Assembly (NCBI RefSeq): GCF_002563695.1
Contig: NZ_PDJI01000004.1
Location: 2,418,001-2,482,000, forward strand
Source: Georgenia soli
Lineage (GTDB): Bacteria > Actinomycetota > Actinomycetes > Actinomycetales > Actinomycetaceae
Direction: 5' to 3'
DNA length: 64,000 bases
The notes under the pieces were generated by a model that was not told the origin of the DNA, searched no databases, and worked only from the letters and a program-made list of their open reading frames with translations. Positions 20,365 to 30,067 of the stretch are shown in pieces (the stretch's first letter is position 1; every line of letters starts with the position of its first letter). The translations under genes and the position numbers were made by a program.

Positions 20365-23112
20365 CTAGCCGGCCCGGCGCAGCCGGAGCGAGTTGCCGAC
20401 GACGATCACCGAGCTGGCCGCCATGGCGGCCCCGGCAATCATCGGGTTGAGCAGCCCGAGCGCCGCGAGCGGGATCGCGGCGACGTTGTAGGCGAACGCC
20501 CAGAACAGGTTCTGCTTGATGATCCGCAGCGTCCCGCGGGAGACGCGGATCGCCGTCGGGGCGGCCCGCAGGTCCCCGCGCACCAGCGTGATGTCGGACG
20601 CCTCGATGGCCACGTCGGTGCCGGTGCCCATCGCGAGCCCCAGCCCGCGCTGCCCGGCCTGGGCGAGGGCGGCGGCGTCGTTCACGCCGTCGCCCACCAT
20701 GGCGACCACGCGTCCCCGGTCCTGCAGGTCCTTGACGACGTCGAGCTTCTGGTCCGGCAGCACCTCGGCGATGACGTTCTCCGGCGCGATGCCCACCTCG
20801 GCGGCCACCCGCTCGGCGGCGGCGCGGTTGTCGCCGGTCAGCAGGTGCGGCGTGATGCCGAGCTGCTTGAGCTGCGCCACGGCCTCCGCGGACGTGGGCT
20901 TGACCTCGTCCTGCAGGGTCAGCACGCCGCGGGCCTCCCCGTCCCACGCCACGGCGACGGCGGTCGCGCCGTCGGACTCCGCGTGACGGTGGGCGCGGGC
21001 CACCTCGTCGTCGTCCCCCACGCCGGCCACGCCCTGGGTGGCGAGCCACGACGGGCGGCCGACGAGGACCTCCCGGGCCGTGCCGCCGTCGTCGACCGTG
21101 GCGGAGACCCCGCGGCCGGCGTGGTTCGAGAAGTTCGTGATGCGCGGCAGGGTGGTGCCGCCGGCCGTCGCCGCCTCGGTGATGGCGCGAGCGATGGGGT
21201 GCTCGCTGCCGGACTCGACGGCGCCGGCGAGGTTCAGGACCTGGGCGCGCAGGTCGTCGACGCCGGTGTCCGCCGCCATGCCGACCACGTGCCGGGTGGG
21301 CACGGCGGAGGGCGCGAGAACGTCGGCCAGCTGCATCCGGCCCTCGGTGACCGTGCCCGTCTTGTCCAGCACCATCGTGTCGACCTGGCGGGTGGACTCG
21401 AGGATCTCCGGGCCCTTGATGAGGATGCCGAGCTGGGCGGCCCGGCCGGTCCCGACGAGCAGGGCCGTCGGCGTGGCGAGCCCGAGCGCGCACGGGCAGG
21501 CGATGATCAGCACCGCGACCGCCGCGGTGAACGCGGCCTGCAGCGGGTTGTCGAGCAGCACCCACACGGCGAACGTGAGGATCGCCAGGGTGATGACGAT
21601 CGGCACGAACACGGCAGAGATGCGGTCCGCCAGCCGCTGCACCGGTGCCTTGCCGGTCTGCGCCTGGGTGACCAGGCGGCCGATCTGCGCCAGGGTCGTC
21701 TCCTCGCCCACACGGGTGGCCCGCACGAGCAGGTTGCCCGAGGTGTTGACGGTGGCGCCGACCACCTCGTCGCCGGGCCCGGCGTCCACCGGGACGGGCT
21801 CGCCCGTGAGCAGGGAGGTGTCGAGGGCGGAGGTGCCCTCGACGACGACGCCGTCGGCGGCCACCTTCTCGCCCGGCCGGACGACGAAGAGGTCGCCGAC
21901 GACGAGGGCGTCGACCGGGACGCGCTCCTCGGTCCGGTTGCCCTGGGCGTCGAGCGTCACGCGGGCGACGTCCTTGGCGCCGAGGGAGAGGAGCGAGCGC
22001 AGCGCGTCGCCGGCACGGCGGCGCGAGCGGGACTCGGCGTAGCGGCCGGCGAGCAGGAAGGTGGTCACGACCGCCGCGACCTCGAAGTACAGCTCCGGCG
22101 CCGCGCCGTGCTCACCCTGGGCCGGGAAGAGCGTGAACTGCATGCGCATGCCGATCTCGCCGGCGCCGCCCAGCGTGATCGCCCACAGCGACCACAGCGT
22201 CGCCGCCGTCACGCCGAGCGAGACGAGGGTGTCCATGGTGGAGGCGCCGTGGCGGGCGGCGCGGAACGCGGACAGGTGGAACGGCCAGGCTCCCCAGGTG
22301 ACCACCGGCAGCGCGAGGACCAGCACGACCCACTGCCAGCCCGGGAACTGCAGCGCCGGGATCATCGACAGCAGCACCACCGGCAGGGTGAGGACGGCGG
22401 AGACCTTGAGGCGGCGCCTCAGGTCCTCGGCGCGGCGCTCGGCGGGGGAGGAGGTGTCGTGGGTGTCGCCCGGGGCGGCGGCGTTCGCGGTGCCGTCGGC
22501 CGCGGAGCCTCCCGTCGCGGCAGGTGCGCCGTCGGTTGTCGTGACCGGCGTGCCACCGGCGGCGCCAGACCCACCGCCTGCCCGGGTCGCGCCGGCCCCG
22601 CCGGCGCCCCGCTCACCGGTCACGTGACCGGTGTAGCCAGCCGCCTCGATGGCGGCGACCAGCGCGTCGACGTCCACTTCCTCGGTGAGCGTCACGTGCG
22701 CGGACTCGGTCGCCAGGTTCACCGTGGCGGTGGCGCCCGGGACCTTGTTGAGCTTCTTCTCCACGCGTGCCACGCAGGAGGAGCACGTCATGCCGTCGAC
22801 GGCGAGATCGATCTCGCGCAGCACGTCGGGGGAGGCGGGTTCGGCCGCGGGAGCCGTCGAGCGTCGGCGGGTGACCGTCCCGGTGTACCCGGCGGCCTGG
22901 ACGGCGCCGACGAGGTCGGCGTCGCTGACGTCCTCGGTGAGCTCGACGTGCGCCGACTCCGTCGCCAGGTTCACCGTGGCGCTGACGCCGGGCACCTTGT
23001 TCAGCTTCTTCTCCACGCGTGCCACGCACGACGAGCAGGTCATGCCGTCGACCGCGAGGTCGACCTCGGCGAGAGGGGTCAGTGGTGCACGGGGATCGGT
23101 GGAGGTGGACAC
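20365..23112 (-). CDS. copA: copper-translocating P1B-type ATPase with two HMA domains, 915 aa
   Basis: Pumps Cu(I) out of the cytoplasm using ATP. Two N-terminal heavy-metal-associated domains (residues ~16-80 and ~97-162) each carry GMTCSSC. They are nearly identical over ~45 residues, pointing to a recent internal duplication. After eight hydrophobic segments the key P-type motifs appear: the CPC metal site in [13 protein letters not shown] near residue 538, the phosphorylated Asp in [10 protein letters not shown] near 582, LLTGDN, and [11 protein letters not shown] near 807. The start is GTG at 23112. It is the last gene of csoR-copZ-copA. A 162-bp gap containing a strong hairpin separates it from copZ. 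Confidence 0.96.
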   Translation of the reverse strand: MSTSTDPRAPLTPLAEVDLAVDGMTCSSCVARVEKKLNKVPGVSATVNLATESAHVELTEDVSDADLVGAVQAAGYTGTVTRRRSTAPAAEPASPDVLREIDLAVDGMTCSSCVARVEKKLNKVPGATATVNLATESAHVTLTEEVDVDALVAAIEAAGYTGHVTGERGAGGAGATRAGGGSGAAGGTPVTTTDGAPAATGGSAADGTANAAAPGDTHDTSSPAERRAEDLRRRLKVSAVLTLPVVLLSMIPALQFPGWQWVVLVLALPVVTWGAWPFHLSAFRAARHGASTMDTLVSLGVTAATLWSLWAITLGGAGEIGMRMQFTLFPAQGEHGAAPELYFEVAAVVTTFLLAGRYAESRSRRRAGDALRSLLSLGAKDVARVTLDAQGNRTEERVPVDALVVGDLFVVRPGEKVAADGVVVEGTSALDTSLLTGEPVPVDAGPGDEVVGATVNTSGNLLVRATRVGEETTLAQIGRLVTQAQTGKAPVQRLADRISAVFVPIVITLAILTFAVWVLLDNPLQAAFTAAVAVLIIACPCALGLATPTALLVGTGRAAQLGILIKGPEILESTRQVDTMVLDKTGTVTEGRMQLADVLAPSAVPTRHVVGMAADTGVDDLRAQVLNLAGAVESGSEHPIARAITEAATAGGTTLPRITNFSNHAGRGVSATVDDGGTAREVLVGRPSWLATQGVAGVGDDDEVARAHRHAESDGATAVAVAWDGEARGVLTLQDEVKPTSAEAVAQLKQLGITPHLLTGDNRAAAERVAAEVGIAPENVIAEVLPDQKLDVVKDLQDRGRVVAMVGDGVNDAAALAQAGQRGLGLAMGTGTDVAIEASDITLVRGDLRAAPTAIRVSRGTLRIIKQNLFWAFAYNVAAIPLAALGLLNPMIAGAAMAASSVIVVGNSLRLRRAG

Positions 23113-23131
23113 GCCAGACCTTTCTGGGGTC

Positions 23132-23169
23132 GACGGCGGCCCGGCCGGCGTCAGCCGGCCGGAGCCGTC
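23132..23169 (-). terminator. strong hairpin between copZ and copA (attenuator or processing site)
   Basis: CCGGCCGGC (23141-23149) and GCCGGCCGG (23154-23162) form a perfect 9-bp stem with a GTCA loop. GACGGC (23132-23137) and GCCGTC (23164-23169) extend it outward past small bulges. On the minus-strand transcript it lies just upstream of the copA GTG start. It could lower copA relative to csoR-copZ expression or stabilise the upstream message. Confidence 0.5.
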
Positions 23170-23274
23170 ACGGGTGGGCGCGAGCTGCGCCCTTCGGTTG
23201 TGGCCCGGGCTGCCGCGGCGGTGGGGGCGGCACGGGCCTGGTGCGCCGTCGGCGGTTGACGTCGCCGGCGAGCG

Positions 23275-23523
23275 TCAGGCGTCGCGGCGGATGCCGGTCA
23301 CGGCGTAGCCGGCCTCGTCCACGGCGGCGCGGATGGCGTCGTCGTCCAGGACGGTGTCGGAGACCACCGTGACGGGGGAGACGCCCCCCGCGTTGAGCTC
23401 GATGGAGACGTTCTTGACGGCCGGCAGGGCCTCCAGCTCGCTGGTCACGTGCTGCACGCAGTGGCCGCAGGTCATGCCCTGGACGTCGACGACGGTGGTG
23501 CGGTCGATCTCGGTGGTGCTCAT
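23275..23523 (-). CDS. copZ: CopZ-like copper chaperone (HMA domain), 82 aa
   Basis: A single heavy-metal-associated domain with the metal-binding motif GMTCGHCVQHV near residue 19. It is the expected small cytoplasmic chaperone that carries Cu(I) to CopA or to the CsoR repressor. The ATG at 23523 has AGGAGA seven bases upstream; a longer open frame exists but crosses csoR. It lies 20 bp downstream of csoR. Family length (~70-80) is matched. Confidence 0.9.
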   Translation of the reverse strand: MSTTEIDRTTVVDVQGMTCGHCVQHVTSELEALPAVKNVSIELNAGGVSPVTVVSDTVLDDDAIRAAVDEAGYAVTGIRRDA

Positions 23524-23543
23524 GGGTTCTCCTCGCGTGCGAA

Positions 23544-23825
23544 TCAGGAACGGACGAGTCGGGCGATCGCCGCACTGGCCTCGGCGACCTTCTCCTGGCC
23601 CTCCTCGTCGGAGGACCGGGCCGCCTCGACGACGCAGTGACCGAGGTGGTCCTCGACCAGGCCGATGCCGACCGCCTGCAGCGCCTTGGTGACCGCGGAG
23701 ATCTGGGTGAGCACGTCGATGCAGTACGTGTCCTCGTCGACCATGCGTGCGATACCCCGCACCTGGCCCTCGATGCGACGCAGCCGCCGGGCGTAGTCGT
23801 CCTTGGTCCCGCTGTAGCCGGCCAT
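23544..23825 (-). CDS. csoR: CsoR-family copper-sensing repressor, 93 aa
   Basis: All-alpha metal-responsive repressor (DUF156 family). The Cu(I) ligands of CsoR can be matched: Cys in DTYCIDVLTQISA, and His and Cys in LVEDHLGHCV (the Cys-His-Cys W-X-Y pattern). The N-terminal RRLRRIEGQVRGI is the typical DNA-contacting helix. First gene of the csoR-copZ-copA operon, with a dyad operator ~55 bp upstream, consistent with autorepression relieved by copper. Confidence 0.93.
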   Translation of the reverse strand: MAGYSGTKDDYARRLRRIEGQVRGIARMVDEDTYCIDVLTQISAVTKALQAVGIGLVEDHLGHCVVEAARSSDEEGQEKVAEASAAIARLVRS

Positions 23826-23879
23826 GGCGCCCTCCCGTCACTGAGCACCGGCCCCTGTGACCGGTGTCCGGGAGAAACG

Positions 23880-23896
23880 ATACCCATGGGGGGTAT
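23880..23896 (-). promoter_or_regulatory. CsoR-type operator
   Basis: The 17-bp sequence ATACCCATGGGGGGTAT is an interrupted palindrome (ATACCC and GGGTAT around five bases) with the G/C-run core seen in CsoR operators. It lies 55 bp upstream of the csoR ATG, within the expected promoter. Repression by CsoR is inferred from position and sequence type. Confidence 0.72.
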
Positions 23897-23981
23897 GGGT
23901 GTCGAGGTGACCTAGGTCCTAGTAGCGGCGGGGCGGCACCCGCAGACGTCGCGGCCTCGCGCCCTCGCGCCCTCGCGGTCC

Positions 23982-24043
23982 GTAAGTCGACCTGCGCAGA
24001 AGAAGTCGGCGGAGGCCGACTGTCTCTGCGGAGGAGCACTTAC
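23982..24043. repeat. 62-bp imperfect palindromic element, copy 1
   Basis: Two 29-nt arms around a GGAG loop pair at 22 of 29 positions. Outer ends are GTAAGT/ACTTAC and the loop-proximal stem is AGTCGGC/GCCGACT. It lies between the copper operon promoter and the 3' end of the gene at 24112, well away from either coding end. It shares GTAAGT, TGCGCAG and GAAGTCGGC with the element at 35101-35193, so it looks like a dispersed intergenic repeat, not just a terminator. Confidence 0.65.
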
Positions 24044-24111
24044 TGTGCGATCCGGAGGCGGATCGTCGGGGCGTCGCCCGGAGAAGCTCGTCGCCGGACC
24101 CCCGAGGCCGG

Positions 24112-25623
24112 TCAGTCCGCCGGACCGCCCGCGCCCGACGCCTCGTCCTCCGCCAGCCGCTCCCGCAGCCAGTCCGGCGTGTGCTCGTCGTCGCGCGGGT
24201 AGCGCTGCAGGTCCGCGGTGTACTGGCCCGGCTCGAGCGGCTTGGACCACTTCTGCTCGTGGGTGTAGTCGAGGTTCAGCGTCAGCTTGCCGGACGGCTC
24301 GAGGGTGACCAGCGCTGCGAACCAGGTGCCCCTGCCGGGCTCGAAGCTGGCGTGCCGCATCTCGGCGAGCGCCTTGCCGACGTCGCCGGGCAGCCCCGCC
24401 AGCCCGGTCTCCTTGCCGTCGGCGTCGGTCGCCGCGGCGAGGAGCTCGCCCCGGGTGCCGACCATCCGGCACAGCACCCGCGCCCGGGTCCAGCCGGCCG
24501 GGGCCTGGGACACCAGCCCCTGGGCGACCCGCTGCAGGTGGGCGGCGTGCTTGTTCATCGGGTTTGGCCTGCCGTCACCGCCGGCCGCGCCGACGGAGAC
24601 CACCGGCCGGCCCACGGTCGGGACCGCGCCCGGCGCGCCGGGGGCGGGCGCCGGCGTCGTCGACTCCTGCGCCCGCATCTTCTCGAGCTGACCCTCGCGG
24701 GCCCACCCGCGCGGGACGCGCTGGGCGTAGACCACGTCCGTCAGCGCTGACAGCGCCACGGTGGTCTCGTAGACACCGGGGTCGAGCTTGTCCATGTGGA
24801 GCCGCTCGGCAGCGTCGGCGTCGTGGGCGAGCGAGGCGACACGGCAGAACTGCTCGCCCTCCTTGTTCGGCCCCTGGTCGACGATCCGGACGGGGATGCC
24901 GTGCCAGCGGGCGCTGGCGTGGATCTCGAAGAGCTCGGTGGCCTCCCCGGCCGGGACCTTCCGGGCCCACAGACCCGCCGCTGTGCGGGTGAACCCGTGC
25001 TCCTCGGCGTCCTTGGAGGGGCTGACCAGGGTGAGGACCGTGGGGTTGCCGGACTCGTCGGTGGTGACGTCGGCCGCGAACGTGCCGAGGTCGATCTTGG
25101 CCACGTGGCCGACGTACTTCGACGGCAGGACGGCGTGGAACGTGTCGTCGTCGAGGTGGTTCTGCCAGCCGAACGCCACGCCGTGGTAGGTGCCGATCAG
25201 CTCGGGCTCCGCCTCGCCGGGGGTGAAGCGCCACAGCCGTGCGCCGGGCGTGAGGCGGGTGTGCTCGACCCAGGACAGCGGCACGATCAGGTCGCCCGTG
25301 CTGGTGAAGCCGGTGCCGGCGAACGGCGGGCGCTCGAGGAACTGCCCGCCGGTCCGGCGGCGCCCCTCCTCGTCCTGGCCCCCGGTGGCCGGCAGGACGA
25401 CCGCCGTCGGGGAGACGGGCAGGTGGAGGATGTCGATCGGGGCGTCCGGGGAGAACGGCGTGCCGGCGAAGCCGAGGCCGTGGAGCTCGAAGAGCCCGGC
25501 CGTCGAGGTCACGGACGCGGCGTCCGCCGCGGGCACCACGTAGCCGGCGACCCGGTCGAGGCCGCGCTCGAGGTACGCGACGGACATCTGTGGGGTGATC
25601 GCCTTCTGCAGGATGGTGGCCAT
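24112..25623 (-). CDS. uncharacterised protein, possible immunity-like domain at C-terminus, 503 aa
   Basis: I do not recognise the whole protein. There is no signal peptide or membrane segment, so it is cytoplasmic. A segment near residues 250-320 (WHGIPVRIVDQGPNKEGE, later LDPGVYETTVALSAL) resembles a short module found in several actinobacterial proteins linked to toxin/immunity loci. The last ~110 residues (RARVLCRMVGTRGELLAAA through RGTWFAALVTLEPSGKLTLN) faintly resemble YezG/DUF600 immunity proteins. A Pro/Ala-rich linker near residue 370 separates the two halves. The ATG at 25623 begins MATILQKAIT. The function is open; the immunity idea is a weak inference. Confidence 0.6.
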   Translation of the reverse strand: MATILQKAITPQMSVAYLERGLDRVAGYVVPAADAASVTSTAGLFELHGLGFAGTPFSPDAPIDILHLPVSPTAVVLPATGGQDEEGRRRTGGQFLERPPFAGTGFTSTGDLIVPLSWVEHTRLTPGARLWRFTPGEAEPELIGTYHGVAFGWQNHLDDDTFHAVLPSKYVGHVAKIDLGTFAADVTTDESGNPTVLTLVSPSKDAEEHGFTRTAAGLWARKVPAGEATELFEIHASARWHGIPVRIVDQGPNKEGEQFCRVASLAHDADAAERLHMDKLDPGVYETTVALSALTDVVYAQRVPRGWAREGQLEKMRAQESTTPAPAPGAPGAVPTVGRPVVSVGAAGGDGRPNPMNKHAAHLQRVAQGLVSQAPAGWTRARVLCRMVGTRGELLAAATDADGKETGLAGLPGDVGKALAEMRHASFEPGRGTWFAALVTLEPSGKLTLNLDYTHEQKWSKPLEPGQYTADLQRYPRDDEHTPDWLRERLAEDEASGAGGPAD

Positions 25624-25835
25624 GAGGTCTCCGGTCGGGTGTGGGGTTCCCCACGACAATAGGTGCTGCCCCTCCCGCGGGCGGAACCGCTCCCCACGGT
25701 GGGACTGCCCGCGCAGGCCGGGCGCGCCGACGGCGCGCGCTCCGGGGCTCGCCGAGGTCGCCATCGGCCCGGGCGAGGTTGCGGCGGCGGGACGCCTCGC
25801 CGGGCGGGAACGTGGCCGGGCCGTACCGTAGGCGC

Positions 25836-26771
25836 ATGCGACTGGGCGTCCTGGACATCGGCTCGAACACCGTGCACCTGCTCGCCGTCGACGCCGAGCC
25901 GGACGCCCGGCCGGACCCGGCCGCAGACGTCGGCAGCACCGTGCGGCTCATGCGCTACCTCGACGACGACGGCGCCATCACCGACGAGGGCGTCGAGACC
26001 CTCGGCGCGGCCGTGCGCAAGGCGGTCAAGGCCGCCGACAAGTTCGGCGTCGAGGAGATGGTGGGGATCGCGACCTCCGCGATCCGGGAGGCGGCCAACG
26101 GCCCGGAGGTCCTCGCCCACCTCTCCGAGCTCGCCGGGGTGGAGCTGCAGGTGCTGAGCGGTCAGCAGGAGGCGGAGCTGACGTTCCTGGCGGCGCGGCG
26201 CTGGCACGGGTGGGCCGCCGGACGGCTGCTCGTACTCGACATCGGCGGCGGCTCCCTGGAGATCGCCACCGGGCTGGACGAGCGGCCTGACTTCGCGGTG
26301 TCCGTGCCGCTCGGCGCCGGCCGGCTCACCCGGCAGTTCCTGCGCTCCGACCCGCCGACGGAGGAGGAGGTCCGCGAGGCCAAGGACCACGCCAAGAAGG
26401 TGCTCGCGTCGGTCGCGAAGGACCTCGCCAAGCTGCCCCCGCCGGACCACGTGGTGGCGACGTCGAAGACCTTCCGCTCCCTCGCGCGTCTGGCGGGTCA
26501 GCAGGTCGCCGTCGTGGGGCCCGAGGAACGGCGGCGCATGCGGCTCGCCGACCTCGCCGACTGGACGCCCCGGCTGGCCAAGATCCCCGCCGAGCAGCGC
26601 ATGGAGCTGCCGGGGATCACGCCCGAGCGCACGTACCAGATCGTCGGCGGAGCCATCGTGGCGCAGCGTGCGATGAAGGCGCTGGGCGTCGAGGAGCTGG
26701 AGATCTGCCCCTGGGCGCTGCGCGAGGGCGTGATCCTGCGGCGGCTGGACCAGCTGACGCCGACGACGTAG
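25836..26771 (+). CDS. Ppx/GppA family exopolyphosphatase/pppGpp phosphatase, 311 aa
   Basis: Member of the ASKHA phosphotransferase fold. The two phosphate-binding loops are visible: LGVLDIGSNTVHLL at the N-terminus and LVLDIGGGSLEIA around residue 135. Other family signatures are IATSAIREAANG and SGQQEAEL. It may hydrolyse inorganic polyphosphate or the pentaphosphate alarmone; actinobacteria usually encode two such proteins with different activity. The ATG at 25836 is favoured because the family begins directly with the first phosphate loop. Its stop region is duplicated downstream. Confidence 0.9.
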   Translation: MRLGVLDIGSNTVHLLAVDAEPDARPDPAADVGSTVRLMRYLDDDGAITDEGVETLGAAVRKAVKAADKFGVEEMVGIATSAIREAANGPEVLAHLSELAGVELQVLSGQQEAELTFLAARRWHGWAAGRLLVLDIGGGSLEIATGLDERPDFAVSVPLGAGRLTRQFLRSDPPTEEEVREAKDHAKKVLASVAKDLAKLPPPDHVVATSKTFRSLARLAGQQVAVVGPEERRRMRLADLADWTPRLAKIPAEQRMELPGITPERTYQIVGGAIVAQRAMKALGVEELEICPWALREGVILRRLDQLTPTT

Positions 26772-26826
26772 GGCGCGCTCCGGACAGGCGCTCGCGCCGA
26801 CGACGTAGGCGAGCCCCGGACAGGCG
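26756..26826 (+). repeat. direct duplication spanning the ppx stop codon
   Basis: A ~35-bp stretch covering the last codons, stop and first 3' bases (26756-26790) recurs imperfectly at 26792-26826. Both copies contain CGCCGACGACGTAGG and end CCGGACAGGCG. Comparable duplications follow the genes ending at 35893 and 43084. Confidence 0.75.
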
Positions 26827-26866
26827 CAGGCGAGGGCGCGGGCCGGCCGCGCGGGGACGGACGCCC

Positions 26867-28471
26867 TCAGACGGTGGCGACCTCGAACGCCGGCACCTCG
26901 TCCTCGGCCGGACGCCGGCGGGTCCGTGCCCACCCCACGACGCCGGCGAGCACCAGCATGGTCGCGGCCAGCCCCGCCCAGGCGCTCGTGGTCAGCGCGA
27001 GCACCACGTACCCGACCAGGGAGCCCCCGGCACCGACGAGCGCGTAGGGCAGCTGCGTCATCACGTGGTCGATGTGGTTGGCGCCGGCACCGGTGGAGGA
27101 GAGGATCGTCGTGTCCGAGATCGGCGAGCAGTGGTCGCCGAACACCGAGCCGGCGAGCACCGCCGCGAGGGCCGGGATCACGAGCCCGGGCTCGTCGACG
27201 CCGGTCATGACCTGACCCGCGATGGGCAGCAGGATGCCGAAGGACCCCCACGAGGTGCCGGTGGCGAACGCCATGCCGCCGGCCACGACGAACATGATCG
27301 GCACCAGCCAGTGCGGGGAAAGGGACACCGACTGGACGAGGTCGGCGAGGTAGCGGCCGGTGCCCAGCTGGTCGATGAGCCCGACCAGCATCCACGCGAG
27401 CACGAGGATGTAGATCGCGGGGAGCATGGAGCTCATGCCCTGCGTCCAGCCGTCGCGGAAGGTGCCGAACCCGAACCGCTCGTTGCTGCGGGTGTCCTTG
27501 AGGTAGAGCACCAGGGTCACGGCGAGCCCGAGCAGCCCGCCGGCCATGAGCGACTCGGTGACCAGCGTGGCGGCGAAGATCTCCATGAGGTTCCAGGAGC
27601 CGGACTCGGCGTGCCCGGTCCACACGATCGCGCCCACCACGCCCACGACCAGCGCGAGGAACGGCAGCACCAGCGCGCTGATCGAGCCGGGCCGGTGCTC
27701 GGGCAGCTCCTTGGCCATCTCGCCGGCAACCTTCTTCCCGGGGGCGTACGGGGCGCCGTCGGTGAGCGTGCGCAGCTCCTCCGTGCGCATGGGGCCGAGG
27801 TCGACGCGCAGGAGGACGGTCGCGAACACGAGCGCGAGGGCCGCCCAGGCGTAGTAGTTCATCGGGATGGTGGCGAGGAAGGCCTCGAAGGCCGTGACGT
27901 CGACCAGGCCTGCGGCGACGACGATCGGCGCCATGATCCCGATGATGCTCGCGCCCCAGCTGGAGAACGGCGCGACGACGCAGACGGGGGCGGACGTGGA
28001 GTCGATGATGTAGCTGAGCTTCGCCCGGGAGACCCGGTGCCGGTCCGTCAGCGGCTTGGCGATCTGCCCGACGGCGAGCGCGTTGAAGTAGTCGTCGATG
28101 AAGATGACGATGCCCAGCACGGCGGCGAGCAGCTGCGACCCGCGCCGGCTGCTGATCCGCTCCGTCGCCCACCGGCCGAACGCCCGGCTGCCGCCGGCCA
28201 TCATGATGAACGCCGCCACCACGCCGAGGATGAGCAGGAACAGCACGATGTAGATGTTCGAGGTGTTGAGGGCGCCGTCGGCCCAGAAGATGCCGACGAA
28301 CGCGTCCCGCACCAGCCGCAGCGTGGTGAGCGGCTTCCCGCCCGCCACCACCAGCGCCCCGCTGACCACGCCGACGCCGAGGCTCAGCAGGACCTTCTTG
28401 GTGAGGACCACCATGAGGATCGCGAGGAGCGGCGGGACGAGCGACAGGAACGTCGGGTCGGTCTGCGGCAT
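26867..28471 (-). CDS. nhaC: NhaC-family Na+/H+ antiporter, 534 aa
   Basis: Large integral membrane protein with about 12 hydrophobic segments. Typical NhaC-family blocks are present: IVIFIDDYFNALAVGQIAKPLTD with acidic residues inside the membrane, DSTSAPVCVVAPFSSWGASI, and ATGTSWGSFGILLPIAGQV followed by GDHCSPISDTTILSSTGAG. It is expected to exchange external protons for internal sodium, or transport a related substrate. The ATG at 28471 (MPQTDPTFL) is chosen over an upstream start. It is convergent with the Ppx/GppA gene. Confidence 0.88.
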   Translation of the reverse strand: MPQTDPTFLSLVPPLLAILMVVLTKKVLLSLGVGVVSGALVVAGGKPLTTLRLVRDAFVGIFWADGALNTSNIYIVLFLLILGVVAAFIMMAGGSRAFGRWATERISSRRGSQLLAAVLGIVIFIDDYFNALAVGQIAKPLTDRHRVSRAKLSYIIDSTSAPVCVVAPFSSWGASIIGIMAPIVVAAGLVDVTAFEAFLATIPMNYYAWAALALVFATVLLRVDLGPMRTEELRTLTDGAPYAPGKKVAGEMAKELPEHRPGSISALVLPFLALVVGVVGAIVWTGHAESGSWNLMEIFAATLVTESLMAGGLLGLAVTLVLYLKDTRSNERFGFGTFRDGWTQGMSSMLPAIYILVLAWMLVGLIDQLGTGRYLADLVQSVSLSPHWLVPIMFVVAGGMAFATGTSWGSFGILLPIAGQVMTGVDEPGLVIPALAAVLAGSVFGDHCSPISDTTILSSTGAGANHIDHVMTQLPYALVGAGGSLVGYVVLALTTSAWAGLAATMLVLAGVVGWARTRRRPAEDEVPAFEVATV

Positions 28472-28696
28472 GCGGGAGGTCCCCCGGTGGAGTCGGGCGC
28501 GCACGGGCGCGCCTGCGGATGACGACAGGCCAGGGTAGGCGCGACCTCAGCGGCCGGGGGAGTGCCGACGGCGAAAGGCGCCCGATCTCACACGGCGGCA
28601 CCCGCGGCGTCGGCCCGCCGGCCGAAGCCCCGCTCCGGCCGGTGCATCCTCGGCCGAGCACACCCTCGGGCCCCGTCCAGGCTGCTGGACGAGGCG

Positions 28697-29995
28697 TTAG
28701 GGCGTTCTCGTCGCGCGCAGGGTGCGGTTCTCCGCCGGCCCGGCCGCGTCGGTTGCGGCGGCGACGGCGTCGCGACGGGCGAGGATGTGTCGCCGCTCGG
28801 CGTCGTTGGCGCACCGGTCGGCCGCCTCCCCGAGGGCCGTCGCGGCCTCGACCGTCCGTCCCAGCCGTGCCAGGAGCTCACCGCGGACCAGTGCGACCCG
28901 ATGACTGCCTGGCAGCGACTCCTCCAGGCCGTCGAGCAGTTCCAGCCCCGCCGCCGGACCGTCCGCCTCCGCCACGGCGACCGCCCGGTTGAGCCGCACC
29001 ACCGGGGAGCCGGTGAGCGCGTCGAGCGCGGAGTAGGTGCGGGCGATCGTTCTCCAGTCGGTGTCCGACGCGCGTGTGGCCCGGGCGTGCTCCGCCGCCA
29101 CGAGCGCCTGGAGCCGGTACTCCTCGGCCTGCCCCGTCGACGGCGGAACGCTCGCGAGCAGCCGCAGACCTTCCTGGATCTCGACGTGGCGCCACCGCCG
29201 GCGGTCCTGGTCCGGCAGGAGCACCAGGCGTCCCTCGGCGTCGGTCCGCGCGTCGCGGCGGGCGTGCTGGAGCACCATGAGCGCGAGCAGCGCCCGGACG
29301 GGCGCACGTCCGGGCATCAGCTCGTCCAGCAGACGGCCCAGGCGGACCGCCTCCCCGGCGAGGGCGATCCGCACGGCGTCGGGTCCGTCGCCGGGTGCGT
29401 ACCCGGCGGTGAAGACGAGGTAGACGACGGCGGTGGCGACAGCCAGCCGCTTCTCGAGCTGGTCGGGGCCCGGCACGGCGAACGGGATGCGGGCCGCGAC
29501 GATCTTCTTCTTCGCCCTGGTGAGCCGGGCGGCCATCGTCGCCTCGGGGACGAGGAACAACCGTGCGATCTCCCGGGTCGGCAGGCCGAGGACGAACCGG
29601 AGTGTGAGCGCCGCCCGGACGTCCGGGGCGAGGGCGGGATGGCAGCACGTGAGCACCAGCCGCAGGCGTTCGTCGAGGATGTGCGACTCGTCGTCGGGCT
29701 CCGGCACGGGACTCTCCTCGGGCACCGCCAGGAGCGGCACCTTGCGCGCGGCCACCGCCTCGGTGCGCAGCCGGTCGACGCACCGTCGCCGTGCCGCGGT
29801 GTGGAGCCACGCGGGCGGGTTGGCCGGTGCGCCGTCCCGCGGCCACCTGTCGGCCGCCTCCGCGAACGCGTCGGCCAGGGCGTCCTCGACGATGTCAACC
29901 CGGCGGAACCGGGCGAGCAGCAGCGCCATGAGGCGGCCCCAGTGCTCGCGCCAGGCCTGCTCGAGGGCCGCCTCCGCCGGACCCCGGTCAACCAC
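28697..29995 (-). CDS. ECF42-type RNA polymerase sigma factor with C-terminal DUF6596/TPR-like extension, 432 aa
   Basis: The N-terminal part has sigma region 2 (VEDALADAFAEAADRWPRDG, WLHTAARRRCVDRLR) and region 4 (LGLPTREIARLFLVPEATMAARL). The ~240-residue C-terminal extension (YLVFTAGYAPGDGPD and onward) is the DUF6596 region of ECF42 factors. Such sigma factors are almost always encoded beside a DGPF/YCII-domain protein, as here (30068-30466), and usually have no anti-sigma factor. The extension is reported to be needed for activity in the family. GTG start at 29995. Regulon unknown. Confidence 0.92.
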   Translation of the reverse strand: MVDRGPAEAALEQAWREHWGRLMALLLARFRRVDIVEDALADAFAEAADRWPRDGAPANPPAWLHTAARRRCVDRLRTEAVAARKVPLLAVPEESPVPEPDDESHILDERLRLVLTCCHPALAPDVRAALTLRFVLGLPTREIARLFLVPEATMAARLTRAKKKIVAARIPFAVPGPDQLEKRLAVATAVVYLVFTAGYAPGDGPDAVRIALAGEAVRLGRLLDELMPGRAPVRALLALMVLQHARRDARTDAEGRLVLLPDQDRRRWRHVEIQEGLRLLASVPPSTGQAEEYRLQALVAAEHARATRASDTDWRTIARTYSALDALTGSPVVRLNRAVAVAEADGPAAGLELLDGLEESLPGSHRVALVRGELLARLGRTVEAATALGEAADRCANDAERRHILARRDAVAAATDAAGPAENRTLRATRTP

Positions 29996-30067
29996 GGCGG
30001 GAGGGAGGCGCGCCGCCCGGACTGCCTGGCCCCGGCGTCACAACGTCGTGGCGGCCTGGACCGGGCC

